64,000 nucleotides of DNA, taken from positions 1 to 64,000 of the forward strand of contig CAMVIM010000015.1 in the NCBI GenBank assembly GCA_947167515.1. The letters run 5' to 3'. Source of the stretch: an uncultured Prevotellaceae bacterium (GTDB taxonomy: Bacteria > Bacteroidota > Bacteroidia > Bacteroidales > Bacteroidaceae). A model generated the notes under the pieces. The model worked only from the letters and a program-made list of their open reading frames with translations, was not told the DNA's origin and did no database searches. A program made the position numbers and the translations under genes. Positions 52,987-61,968 of the stretch are shown here, in pieces. The stretch's first letter is position 1, and each line of letters begins with the position of its first letter.

Positions 52987-53460
52987 TCATTCGTGATGAT
53001 AAGGCTCTCCCTTCATGATGGTCATGGCTCGATAGAGTTGCTCCACAAAGATGAGTCGCACCATCTGATGCGAGAAGGTCATCTTGGAGAGCGAGAGTTG
53101 TTCGTTGGCTTTGGCATAGACATCGGGAGAGAAGCCGTAGGGACCTCCGATGATGAAGACCAACCGCTTGCCAACGGTCTGCATCTTCTGTTCCATCCAT
53201 CGGGAGAACTCCACACTACGCAATTCCTTTCCATGCTCGTCGAGCAGCACCACATGGTCGCCTGCCTGCAACTGCTTCTGTATCAGTTCTCCCTCCTGTT
53301 GTTTTTGCTGATCGGCAGAGAGATTCTTGGTGTTCTTCAGTTCAGGGATGGTAACGATGTCGAAACCCACGTAGTGCTTCACCCGTGCGGCATAGTCATC
53401 AATCAGTTCGACGAAATGTTTGTTGACGGTCTTTCCGACCAAAAGAAGTGTTATTCGCAT
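52987..53460 (-). CDS. rlmH: 23S rRNA pseudouridine-1915 N3-methyltransferase RlmH
   Basis: A 157-residue SPOUT methyltransferase that methylates pseudouridine 1915 of 23S rRNA on the assembled ribosome. Motifs: MRITLLLVGKTVNKHF, HVVLLDEHGKELRSVEFS, LVFIIGGPYGFSPDVYAKAN (SAM knot) and the C-terminal SHQMVRLIFVEQLYRAMTI plus YHHE. Length is standard. Downstream of relA on the same strand with an 82-bp gap. Confidence 0.96.
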   Translation of the reverse strand: MRITLLLVGKTVNKHFVELIDDYAARVKHYVGFDIVTIPELKNTKNLSADQQKQQEGELIQKQLQAGDHVVLLDEHGKELRSVEFSRWMEQKMQTVGKRLVFIIGGPYGFSPDVYAKANEQLSLSKMTFSHQMVRLIFVEQLYRAMTIMKGEPYHHE

Positions 53461-53542
53461 GAAGAGTCTTTGAAAATGAGGATGATGAGAGGTTTGCCCT
53501 CGTCATTTCGTTATAACGTAATTCCGTTCACTTAAAATTCCG

Positions 53543-55765
53543 CTATCGTGCCACATTCTTCACGCCCTTCACCGTAGAGAGTTTCTTGATGAGTTGAGTG
53601 AGCTGGTTCTGGTCATCAATCATCACCGTCAGGGTGCCTGAGAAAAGCCCGTCCTCCGATGATTGGATGCTGATGCCGCGCAGCATCACGTTTTTCTCCT
53701 TGTTGATGATGGAGGTGATGTTGTTGACGATGCCGATGTCATCATGTCCCACCACATGCAGAGCCACAGGGTATTGCTTCGAGCCTTTGCCCGCCCATCG
53801 TGCACGGAGCACACGATAGCTCATGCGGTCGCGAAGCAACTGCGCGTTAGGACAGTCCATGCGGTGTACCTTGATGCCCCGATTGACCGTGACGAAGCCA
53901 AACACCTCGTCACCATAGATGGGGTTGCAGCATTTGGCAAGGCTGTAATCCACGCCTTTCAGGTTGTTGTCCAGCACCAGCACATCGGCATTGCCCTGTG
54001 CGCGGTCGTCCTGCACGTTGGCCACATAGTTGCCGGCACTGCGCTGCTCGGTGGAGAAGGCGCCGGGGTTGGCATCGCGTTCCTGCAATTCCAGATACTG
54101 CTCGACGACAGTGTTCACGTCGAGCGCATCCTCTGCAATGGCCTTGTAGAACTCGGTCACGTGCTTATAGCCCATGCGCTTGATGAGGCGCATCATGATG
54201 GACTCTTCGGGTTCAATCTTCTTGTTCTTGAACTTCCGTTCCAACGCCTCTTTCGCAAAGGTGGAGACCTGCATCTCCTGTTCGGTCAGCGACTGCCGAA
54301 TCTTTGCCCTTGCTTTCGGAGTGATGGCAATGTTGAGCCAGTCGCGTTTGGGCAACTGCTTCTGCGAAGTGAGGATTTCCACTTGGTCGCCACTCTGCAA
54401 CTCCGTGCGGATGTGCACGTTCTTGCCGTTCACCTTGCCACCTGTGCAGTGGGCACCCACATTGGTATGTATCTGAAAGGCGAAATCGAGCACCGTCGCA
54501 CCCTTGGGCAGTTTGAAGAGGTCACCTTTTGGGGTGAAGACAAACACCTCGTCGCTGTACAAGTCCACCTTGAAGCGATCTATCAGCTGGGCATCGCTCT
54601 CGACCTCATGACTTTCCAATGCCAGACGGATGTCCTTCAGCCAGTCCTCCAGCTTGCTGCCGCTGTCCTTCACGCCCTTGTAGCGCCAATGGGCAGCCAA
54701 GCCGCGCTCGGCAATCTCGTCCATGCGCTCGGTGCGAATCTGAATCTCCACCCACTTGCCCTCTGGCCCCATCACCGTGATGTGCAGCGACTCGTAGCCG
54801 TTGGACTTAGGCACACTCAGCCAGTCGCGGAGCCGCTTCGGATTGGGGCGATACATGTCGGTCACGATGCCGAACACCTGCCAGCAGTCCTGCTTTTCCC
54901 GTTCGGGCAGAGAGTCGAGAATCACGCGGATGGCAAAGAGGTCATAGATGCCCTCAAACTTGCACTTCTGCTTCTTCATCTTCTGCCAGATGGAGTGAAT
55001 GGACTTGGTTCTTCCCTTGATGTGGAACTTCAGTCCCGCCTCCTTCAGTTTCTCCTCAATCGGGCCGATGAAGTTGGCGATGTAGCGGTCGCGGGCAGCC
55101 CTTGTCTCGTTCAGTTTCTCCTTAATCATATAGAAGACATCAGGCTCCAGATACTTGAGCGAGAGGTCTTCCAGTTCGCGCTTGATGAGGTAGAGTCCCA
55201 ACTTGTGGGCCAGCGGCGCATAGAGATGTGCCGCCTCCGTTGCCACACGGGTGCGCTCCTCAATCTCTCCCCTGTCCTTGATTTGCCGCATCAGGTTCAC
55301 ACGGTCGGCGATGATGATGAAGATGACCCTCATGTCCTCGGCAAACGACAGCAGCAGGTCGCGGAAGTTCTCCGTCTCGATGGAGGGGTTCTTGGCATAC
55401 AACTCATTCACATGCAGCAGTCCGTGGATGATGCTGGCCACATCGTCGCCAAACGCTCCCTTCACCTCTGCAATCGTCACCACGCCCATCTCCACACATC
55501 CGTGGAGCAGGATGCTCACGATGGAAGCGCGGTTCAGTCCAATCTCCTCCGCCGTGATGACAGCCGTCTGCAGGTCGAACAGAATGGGGTTCAGTCCGAA
55601 CTTGTCGCGATGCAGGTGACCCGTCTCGGCGGCCTTCAATATGATTTCCTTGATTTTGCGGAAGTCGTCAGGATTCAGCACATCAGCCACCAACGCCTGC
55701 AGCCGCTTCACCGTATCCAGCATCGCCTGCCGTTCTTCCGCTCCTAAAGTCATTATTTCATCCAT
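53543..55765 (-). CDS. relA: RelA-type (p)ppGpp synthetase with degenerate HD domain
   Basis: A 740-residue RSH protein. The HD hydrolase domain (1-190) reads ILLHGCVEMGVVT: the catalytic His-Asp of SpoT-type enzymes (LLHDVVEDT) is His88-Gly89 here, and the later Glu-Asp is Glu-Met, so hydrolysis is almost certainly lost. The synthetase domain keeps RTKSIHSIWQKM, YDLFAIRVIL, SNGYESLHITVMGPEG, VEIQIRTERMDEIAERG and AAHWRYKG. Then TGS (VFTPKGDLFKLPKGATVLDF), the zinc-finger-like region (SLAKCCNPIYGDEVFGF) and a C-terminal ACT domain. It makes the alarmone on stalled ribosomes; a separate SpoT is expected elsewhere. The frame runs on to 55948, but that part lies upstream of the promoter (55805-55812) and inside a repeat; the ATG at 55765 is right. 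Confidence 0.93.
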   Translation of the reverse strand: MDEIMTLGAEERQAMLDTVKRLQALVADVLNPDDFRKIKEIILKAAETGHLHRDKFGLNPILFDLQTAVITAEEIGLNRASIVSILLHGCVEMGVVTIAEVKGAFGDDVASIIHGLLHVNELYAKNPSIETENFRDLLLSFAEDMRVIFIIIADRVNLMRQIKDRGEIEERTRVATEAAHLYAPLAHKLGLYLIKRELEDLSLKYLEPDVFYMIKEKLNETRAARDRYIANFIGPIEEKLKEAGLKFHIKGRTKSIHSIWQKMKKQKCKFEGIYDLFAIRVILDSLPEREKQDCWQVFGIVTDMYRPNPKRLRDWLSVPKSNGYESLHITVMGPEGKWVEIQIRTERMDEIAERGLAAHWRYKGVKDSGSKLEDWLKDIRLALESHEVESDAQLIDRFKVDLYSDEVFVFTPKGDLFKLPKGATVLDFAFQIHTNVGAHCTGGKVNGKNVHIRTELQSGDQVEILTSQKQLPKRDWLNIAITPKARAKIRQSLTEQEMQVSTFAKEALERKFKNKKIEPEESIMMRLIKRMGYKHVTEFYKAIAEDALDVNTVVEQYLELQERDANPGAFSTEQRSAGNYVANVQDDRAQGNADVLVLDNNLKGVDYSLAKCCNPIYGDEVFGFVTVNRGIKVHRMDCPNAQLLRDRMSYRVLRARWAGKGSKQYPVALHVVGHDDIGIVNNITSIINKEKNVMLRGISIQSSEDGLFSGTLTVMIDDQNQLTQLIKKLSTVKGVKNVAR

Positions 55766-55804
55766 ATCTTTGCGTTTGTTTCGGTTTCCCGTGGGAAAAC
55801 TTTG

Positions 55805-55812
55805 CAAAGGTA
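55805..55812 (-). promoter_or_regulatory. promoter -7 box (TACCTTTG) of relA
   Basis: Minus-strand box 40 bp ahead of the ATG at 55765; excludes the 61-residue upstream extension. Confidence 0.7.
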
Positions 55813-55877
55813 ATGAAAAAAAAGAAGAACAGCCACTTCCTGACGAATATTTTTTCATTTTCCAGTCCACTTCCACA

Positions 55878-55962
55878 GCCTCAAAATCGGTCTGAGTCAC
55901 ACCCCATACAGGGGTCTGAGTCACACCTATGGTAGGGGTGTGAGTCACACCGATTTTGAGGC
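55878..55962. repeat. GTCTGAGTCACACC hairpin repeat, copy 2, with 14-bp terminal inverted repeats
   Basis: GCCTCAAAATCGGT (55878-55891) and ACCGATTTTGAGGC (55949-55962) are perfect inverted ends. Inside, GTCTGAGTCACACC occurs twice and GGTGTGAGTCACACC closes the hairpin. Related to 29894-29970. The rest of the gap to the uxaC start (55963-56193) holds a possible TTTCTTTG box near 56106 and nothing else I can name. Confidence 0.65.
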
Positions 55963-56193
55963 ACTGAAAGGAGGATTGGAGCGGTTGGCGAAAGATGCCG
56001 CCAATGACACAGGAAGAAAAGTCATTTCAGCCGCTACAAAGCATCAAAAAACGGGGCGAAACCGCAATTTGTGAGGCGAAATGTTGGCAGTGTGGGAAAA
56101 AAGTAGTTTCTTTGCATCATGCGAGTGGAAAGACTGCTTTCTGCACACACTTTTATCAACACTCCAAACCATTCATCATAAACACTAAAATCT

Positions 56194-57612
56194 ATGAAAC
56201 CTTTTATGGACGAGAACTTCCTGCTGCAGAGCGAAACTGCACAGAAGTTGTATCATGAGCATGCGGCCAAGATGCCGATTATCGACTACCACTGCCATTT
56301 GGTGCCTCAGATGGTGGCAGAGAACAAGCGTTTTGAATCCATCACCCAGATTTGGCTGGGAGGCGACCACTACAAGTGGCGCGCCATGCGTTCCAACGGT
56401 GTGAACGAGCGTTTCTGCACAGGCAAGGACACCAGCGACTGGGAGAAGTTCGAGAAATGGGCTGAAACGGTGCCTTACACCTTCCGCAACCCCCTCTACC
56501 ACTGGACCCACCTGGAGCTGAAGACCGCTTTCGGCATCAACAAGACGCTCAATCCGGAGAATGCCCGCGAAATCTTCGACGAGTGCAACGAGCAAATCAA
56601 GAACGACCCCAAGTTCACGCCTCGGGGACTGATGAAGCACTACAACGTAGAGACCGTCTGCACCACCGACGACCCTGTGGACTCGCTCGAATGGCACAAG
56701 CTGGTGGCTGCCGACCCCACGATGGAAACGAAGATGCTGCCTGCATGGCGTCCCGACAAAGCCATGGCTGTCGAAGTGCCTGCCAACTTCAAGGCATACG
56801 TGGATAAGCTCTCCGAGGTGAGCGGCAAAAGCATCAACGGCTTCAACGATTACATCGATGCGTTGCAGGCACGTCACGACTTCTTCGCCTCGATGGGCTG
56901 CAAACTTTCCGACCACGGCATTGAGGAATTTTATGCCGAGGACTACACCGACACAGAAATCAAGGCTATCTTTGACAAGGTGTATGGAGGCAAGAATCTG
57001 ACCCAGGAAGAGGTGCTGAAATTCAAGTCGGCCATGATGTACATCTTCGCCGTTCAAGATGCCGAAGCAGGTTGGGCACAGCAGTTCCACTACGGTGCCA
57101 TCCGCGACAATAACTCAAAGATGTTCAAGCAATTGGGTCCCGACACCGGATTTGATTCTATAGGCGAATTCAACACCGCCAAAAAGTGTTCAAAATTCCT
57201 CGACCGACTGAACGCCGAGGGCAAGCTGGCCAAGACCATCCTCTACAACCTGAACCCCTGCGCCAACGAGGTGCTGGCCACGATGCTGGGCAACTTCCAA
57301 GACGGTTCCTGCCCAGGAAAGATACAGTGGGGTTCGGGCTGGTGGTTCCTCGACCAGAAGGACGGCATGACCAAACAGATGAACGCCCTTTCACTGCTCG
57401 GACTGCTGAGCCGCTTTGTGGGCATGCTCACCGACTCGCGTTCGTTCCTCTCCTACCCCCGCCACGAGTACTTCCGCCGCATCCTGTGCAACCTCGTTGC
57501 CACCGACATCGAAAATGGCGAGGTGCCCTACGTCGGCTATGAAGAGAAGCGCGTGAACCAGATGATAGAAGACATTGCCTACAACAACGCGAAAAACTAT
57601 TTCAACTTCTGA
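56194..57612 (+). CDS. uxaC: glucuronate/galacturonate isomerase UxaC
   Basis: A 472-residue uronate isomerase: converts D-glucuronate to D-fructuronate and D-galacturonate to D-tagaturonate, the first step of hexuronate breakdown. Amidohydrolase-like barrel with PIIDYHCHLVPQMV (metal-site HxH), IWLGGDHYKWRAMRSNGVNE, VCTTDDPVDSLEWH, FHYGAIRDNNSKM, and DSRSFLSYPRHEYFRRILCN. Full length. No other uronate-pathway gene is adjacent, so this step is encoded alone here. Confidence 0.95.
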   Translation: MKPFMDENFLLQSETAQKLYHEHAAKMPIIDYHCHLVPQMVAENKRFESITQIWLGGDHYKWRAMRSNGVNERFCTGKDTSDWEKFEKWAETVPYTFRNPLYHWTHLELKTAFGINKTLNPENAREIFDECNEQIKNDPKFTPRGLMKHYNVETVCTTDDPVDSLEWHKLVAADPTMETKMLPAWRPDKAMAVEVPANFKAYVDKLSEVSGKSINGFNDYIDALQARHDFFASMGCKLSDHGIEEFYAEDYTDTEIKAIFDKVYGGKNLTQEEVLKFKSAMMYIFAVQDAEAGWAQQFHYGAIRDNNSKMFKQLGPDTGFDSIGEFNTAKKCSKFLDRLNAEGKLAKTILYNLNPCANEVLATMLGNFQDGSCPGKIQWGSGWWFLDQKDGMTKQMNALSLLGLLSRFVGMLTDSRSFLSYPRHEYFRRILCNLVATDIENGEVPYVGYEEKRVNQMIEDIAYNNAKNYFNF

Positions 57613-57662
57613 CCAGCCCACGCGCTGGGCGTTTTTTCTAACTATCAGTCACAAAGAGAACA

Positions 57663-58421
57663 TTGGCCTCGCCTTTTTTTCGTTTCAAGCAATTCACCAT
57701 CCGCCACGACCGTTCTGCCATGAAGGTTGGGACGGATGGTGTACTGCTTGGAGCATGGGCAAGTCAGCACACCGAACAGACCTCCACTTCCACCCCTCCA
57801 CACTCTGCCCTCCACACTCTGCCCTCCAAACTCCGCTGCCTCGACATCGGCACGGGAACAGGCGTGATTGCCCTCATGCTGGCGCAGCGTTTCCCCTCAG
57901 CTCAAATCGAAGGAATCGACATCGACGAGGCTTCTCTTTTGCAAGCAAAGGAAAACGTGGAGGCATCCCGTTTTGCCGATAGAGTCAGCATCAGAAAAGC
58001 AGACTTCATCGACCTAAAGTCTTTCACCAACAGATACAATCTAATCGTTTCAAACCCACCGTTCTACACAGAGGAAACATTGAGCGGAAATCAAACGAGA
58101 GACAAGGCTCGTCACACGGTGTCTCTGCCCTTTGAAGTGCTGATAGGAAATGCGGCTCAACTGCTGACCGAGGAGGGACTCTTCAGCGTCATCATCCCCT
58201 ATCAGAGCGCATCCGGCTTTATCAGCACCTGCGCCTTTCATCAACTCTATCTGATGCGACGGACGGATGTGCGTTCGAGCGAGAGGAAGCCCTTCAAACG
58301 AACGCTGCTGGAATTTGGCAGAAACATACGTCCTGTTGATGCCAGCATGATGACCTTGCACAACACGGAGAACCAACGTACCGCCGAATATGCGGAACTG
58401 ACCAAAGAGTTTTACTTATGA
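57663..58421 (+). CDS. trmN6: tRNA1(Val) (adenine37-N6)-methyltransferase-like protein, TTG start
   Basis: A 252-residue class I SAM methyltransferase of the YfiC/TrmN6 kind (m6A37 of tRNA-Val). Blocks: FFRFKQFTIRHDRSAMKVGT, LLGAWA, motif I LDIGTGTGVIALMLAQRF, IEGIDIDEASLLQAKEN, catalytic motif IV NLIVSNPPFYTEE and SVIIPYQSASGF. The conserved FRFKQF sits upstream of the first ATG (57720), and the only available start is TTG at 57663 (a stop lies at 57639), so I use it. A 14-residue insertion before motif I is encoded by three 14-bp repeats (57794-57835). Overlaps the HD gene by 4 bp. Confidence 0.88.
   Translation: MASPFFRFKQFTIRHDRSAMKVGTDGVLLGAWASQHTEQTSTSTPPHSALHTLPSKLRCLDIGTGTGVIALMLAQRFPSAQIEGIDIDEASLLQAKENVEASRFADRVSIRKADFIDLKSFTNRYNLIVSNPPFYTEETLSGNQTRDKARHTVSLPFEVLIGNAAQLLTEEGLFSVIIPYQSASGFISTCAFHQLYLMRRTDVRSSERKPFKRTLLEFGRNIRPVDASMMTLHNTENQRTAEYAELTKEFYL
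57794..57835 (+). repeat. three 14-bp (double-heptamer) repeats inside trmN6
   Basis: CCCTCCACACTCTG twice and CCCTCCAAACTCCG once. Copy change by one unit (14 bp) would shift the frame. Confidence 0.85.
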
Positions 58422-58954
58422 ACTACCAACAAATCATCGACAAATACTACCCCGAAGAGAACGAACTGAAGTACATCCTGATGCAGCACAGCCGCCAGGT
58501 GGCTGACAAAGCACTCCGCATCGTTGACAAGCACCCCGAACTGGAAGCCGACCGTCAGTTTGTGGAAGAAGCCGCCATGCTGCACGACATCGGCATTTTC
58601 CGCTGCAATGCACCTGGCATCCAATGCTTCGGCGCCGAGCCTTACATCTGCCACGGCACCATCGGCGCAGAACTGCTTCGCGCTGAAGGATTTCCACGTC
58701 ATGCCAGAGTGTGCGAACGGCACACTGGCGCAGGACTTTCGTTGCAGGAAATAGAGCAGCAGAACCTTCCTGTCCCTCACCACGACTTACTGCCCGAAAC
58801 CGTGGAGGAGCAACTCATCTGCTACGCTGATAAATTCTTCTCAAAAACCAAGCTGGCCAAAGAAAAAACGCTGGAACAGGCCATCCATTCCCTTGAAAAA
58901 TTTGGCAATGAGGGAGTGGCGCGATTCGTTAAATGGTCTAAAAGGTTCGAGTAA
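58418..58954 (+). CDS. HD/HDIG-domain phosphohydrolase-like protein
   Basis: A 178-residue HD-domain protein: LMQHSRQVADKALRI (first His), AAMLHDIGIF (HDIG), HGTIGAELLRAEGFPRHARV (His), VCERHTGAGLS (His) and ICYADKFFSK (Asp), which together make the metal-binding set H...HD...H...H...D of an HDIG phosphohydrolase. The substrate is unknown; small stand-alone HD proteins usually act on nucleotides. Translationally coupled to trmN6 (ATGA). Confidence 0.85.
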   Translation: MNYQQIIDKYYPEENELKYILMQHSRQVADKALRIVDKHPELEADRQFVEEAAMLHDIGIFRCNAPGIQCFGAEPYICHGTIGAELLRAEGFPRHARVCERHTGAGLSLQEIEQQNLPVPHHDLLPETVEEQLICYADKFFSKTKLAKEKTLEQAIHSLEKFGNEGVARFVKWSKRFE

Positions 58955-59002
58955 ATTAGTATTTATTAAACCCAACATGCCGATTATTTTCCGAAAAAGT
59001 CG

Positions 59003-59010
59003 TACCTTTG
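59003..59010 (+). promoter_or_regulatory. promoter -7 box (TACCTTTG) of lptD
   Basis: Box only 10 bp before the ATG at 59021; the leader would be just a few bases. Confidence 0.6.
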
Positions 59011-59020
59011 CCCCCGTTTT

Positions 59021-61909
59021 ATGAGAAGTCAAAGGTTCATTGCGTCGTTTTTGGTACTGCTTACAGTGCTTTCCACGACAGCTCTCAACTATCCGCTGGT
59101 CGGCAAAAACAACTTTTTTGTCGGCCATCATGCTGTTGATAGCACGAACAGCGACACCATAAAGGACGCAACGCCAGACACAGCTCAAGTGTTGTCAGAA
59201 GCCGACTCTCTCCTTCTTAACATTGATTCTCTCAAAGCCATATTCGACCGCGAACACGGCATTGAGTCGAAAAGCACCTCTAAAGCCATCCAATGGAACG
59301 ACTCAGTGGCAGCCGCTGAGGATTCTATCAACAAATCGCAGAAAAAGAGCGCACTCGACGCTCCTGTGGCCTACGAAGCCAAGGACTCCATGACCTTCTT
59401 CATGAACACGAAGAACGCTTTCCTCTATGGTAAGGCCAACGTGAAATACCAGAACATAGAACTGACTTCGGAAAACATCCGCATGAACATGGACAGCTCA
59501 ACCGTCTATGCCACTTATGGACTCGACTCTGTGGGCAGCAAGTTCGGTACCCCTGTCTTCAAGGAAGGAAGCGACGAGTACAAGTCGGAAACCATGTCGT
59601 ATAACTTCGACACGAAGAAGGGCTATATCACGAACATCTACACGGCCCAGCAAGAAGGATTCCTCACTTCCGAACAATCGAAGAAAGGCGCTGAGGGTGA
59701 ATACTACCTGAAGGGTGGCACCTACACCACCTGCGACGAAGAGCATCCGCACTTCTACATCCGCATGTCGAGAGCAAAGGTGCGTCCTGGAAAGAACGTT
59801 TTTTCTGGCCCTGCTTGGCTCGTCGTGGAAGATGTTCCGTTGCCTCTGGCCATTCCCTTTGCCTACTTCCCCATCACCAGCACCTACTCCAGCGGATTCA
59901 TCATGCCCACCTATGGCGACGAGTTCACCCGAGGCTTCTACCTGCGCGACGGTGGCTACTACTTCGCCATCAGCGACTACATGGACTTGAAGGTGACGGG
60001 CGAAATCTTCACCAAAGGCTCGTGGGGCATCGGAGCACAAACCACCTACAAGAAACGCTACAAGTACAGCGGAAACTTCTACTTCAACTATCAGGTGACG
60101 AAAGAGGGCGAGAAGAACTTGCCCGACTATCTGGTCGAGAAGAACTTCAAGGTGCAGTGGAGTCACCGCACAGACCCGAAGTCGTCGCCCAACAGCACGT
60201 TCACCGCCAGTGTGAACTTTGCCACCCAGTCTTACGAACAGAACAACCTGTCTTCACTCTACAACCCTACCTCCTACTCACAGAGTGTCCGCACCTCGGC
60301 GGTCAGCTATTCACACAACTTCCAGAAGATAGGTCTTTCCCTGTCCAGTTCGTTCAACATCTCGCAAAACATGCGCGACTCCACCATCGCACTCACCTTG
60401 CCATCGCTGACTCTCTCGTTCTCACGCTTCTACCCTTTCAAGCGCAAGCATGCCGTAGGCAAAGAAAAGTGGTATGAGAAAATCAGCATGCACTATACGG
60501 GTACGCTGTCCAACTCCATCAACACCAAAGAGGACAAGGTGCTGAAATCGTCGCTCGTCAAGGACTGGAAGAACGGAATGAGGCACAACATCCCCATCTC
60601 AGCGTCTTTCAACATTCTGAAATACATCAACGTAACCCCCACGCTGAACTATACCGAACGCTGGTACACCAACAAGATCATGCAGAGTTGGGATGAAGGA
60701 AGTCAGAAAGTGGTGAGAGACACCATCTATGGTTTCAACCGTGTGTTTGATTACAACCTCTCGTTGTCGGCCAACACAAAAATTTATGGTATGTACAAGC
60801 CCAATCCCAAAGTGTTTGGCAAGAAGCTCCAGATGGTACGCCACGTGTTCTCCCCGACCATCGGCTTCAGTTATGCACCAGACTTCGGTGACTCGAAATG
60901 GGGCTATTGGAAGACTTACACAAAGACGGACGAAGAAGGCAATGTCTCGCTCGTGTCCTACTCTCCCTACTCAGGCTCTCTCTATGGAGTGCCATCGGCA
61001 GGAAAGTCGGGCATCATCAACATGGACATCTCCAACAACATTGAGGCGAAAATCAAAGACAGGAACGACTCCATCAAGAAAATCAGCATCATCGACGAAC
61101 TGGGTGCTTCCCTCTCCTACAACATGGCTGCCAAGAAACAGCCGTGGTCGAACCTCACCACCCGTCTGCGTCTGAAGTGGGGAAAGACCACTTTCAACAT
61201 GAACGCCGTCTTCATGACTTACGCCTATGAGTTTGACAAGAACGGCAACGTGGTTGTAGGTAACCGCACCGAATGGTCATACGGACGCTGGGGACGCTTC
61301 CAAGGCATGTCGAAGAACCTTTCCTACACCTTCAACAACCAAAGTTTCAGACAACTCAAAGAAAAGGTGCAACGTCTGTTCGGGCATGGAAAGGACAAAG
61401 ATGATGTCTCAGTGAACGACGATGATGATGACGATGACATAGACGACCCGAACAATCTGGAGACCAACATCAAGGATCCGAACCGAAAGAGCAGTAAAGA
61501 GGACTCGGAAGGACTGGACGAAGATGGCTACATGAAGTTCCAGATGCCGTGGTCTTTCTCCATCTCCTATGGTATCACCATGTCGGAAGACCGCACCAGA
61601 GACATCAATATTAAAACCATGCGCTACCCCTACAAGTTCACTCAAAACTTGAACTTTTCGGGCAACCTGAAACTGTCCAGCAACTGGAACTGCAACTTCG
61701 CTTCGGGATGGGACTTCACAGCCAAGAAGATTTCGATGACCACGGTGAACATCTCACGCGACATGCACTGCTTCAACATCTCCTGCGGTCTTGTGTTTGG
61801 CACGTTTACCAGCTACCACATCTCGTTGCGCGCCAATGCAAGCACCCTCACCGACGCACTCAAATATGACAAGAAATCCAGCTACTCAAGTAGCATCCAA
61901 TGGTATTAG
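59021..61909 (+). CDS. lptD: LPS assembly protein LptD-like outer-membrane barrel
   Basis: A 962-residue protein. N-terminal membrane segment (signal), a Ser/Asp-rich spacer (40-115), an OstA/LptA-like jelly-roll (about 120-260: FLYGKANVKYQNIELTSENI, SSTVYATYGL, YNFDTKKGYITNIYTAQQEG), then GGTYTTCDEEHPHFYIRM and the typical PLPLAIPFAYFPIT, STYSSGFIMPTYGDEFTRGF of LptD. A long beta-strand barrel region completes it. It inserts LPS/LOS into the outer membrane. A stretch of Asp (DDDDDDDIDD, about residue 805) is a surface-exposed loop. Very short leader (promoter at 59003). Expected partner LptE is not in the window. Confidence 0.9.
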   Translation: MRSQRFIASFLVLLTVLSTTALNYPLVGKNNFFVGHHAVDSTNSDTIKDATPDTAQVLSEADSLLLNIDSLKAIFDREHGIESKSTSKAIQWNDSVAAAEDSINKSQKKSALDAPVAYEAKDSMTFFMNTKNAFLYGKANVKYQNIELTSENIRMNMDSSTVYATYGLDSVGSKFGTPVFKEGSDEYKSETMSYNFDTKKGYITNIYTAQQEGFLTSEQSKKGAEGEYYLKGGTYTTCDEEHPHFYIRMSRAKVRPGKNVFSGPAWLVVEDVPLPLAIPFAYFPITSTYSSGFIMPTYGDEFTRGFYLRDGGYYFAISDYMDLKVTGEIFTKGSWGIGAQTTYKKRYKYSGNFYFNYQVTKEGEKNLPDYLVEKNFKVQWSHRTDPKSSPNSTFTASVNFATQSYEQNNLSSLYNPTSYSQSVRTSAVSYSHNFQKIGLSLSSSFNISQNMRDSTIALTLPSLTLSFSRFYPFKRKHAVGKEKWYEKISMHYTGTLSNSINTKEDKVLKSSLVKDWKNGMRHNIPISASFNILKYINVTPTLNYTERWYTNKIMQSWDEGSQKVVRDTIYGFNRVFDYNLSLSANTKIYGMYKPNPKVFGKKLQMVRHVFSPTIGFSYAPDFGDSKWGYWKTYTKTDEEGNVSLVSYSPYSGSLYGVPSAGKSGIINMDISNNIEAKIKDRNDSIKKISIIDELGASLSYNMAAKKQPWSNLTTRLRLKWGKTTFNMNAVFMTYAYEFDKNGNVVVGNRTEWSYGRWGRFQGMSKNLSYTFNNQSFRQLKEKVQRLFGHGKDKDDVSVNDDDDDDDIDDPNNLETNIKDPNRKSSKEDSEGLDEDGYMKFQMPWSFSISYGITMSEDRTRDINIKTMRYPYKFTQNLNFSGNLKLSSNWNCNFASGWDFTAKKISMTTVNISRDMHCFNISCGLVFGTFTSYHISLRANASTLTDALKYDKKSSYSSSIQWY

Positions 61910-61932
61910 GAGAGTTGAAAACTGTAATGAAA

Positions 61933-61961
61933 ATTGTACATTGTAAATGATAAATTGTACA
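61933..61961 (+). repeat. heptamer array (ATTGTAC/ATTGTAA) before ruvX
   Basis: ATTGTAC, ATTGTAA, ATGATAA, ATTGTAC in exact 7-bp register, ending 8 bp before the ruvX ATG. Confidence 0.65.
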
Positions 61962-61968
61962 TGAAAAG

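Noticed and set aside
55766..55948. N-terminal extension of RelA (61 extra residues)
   Set aside because: It lies upstream of the -7 box at 55805-55812 and is encoded by the hairpin repeat.
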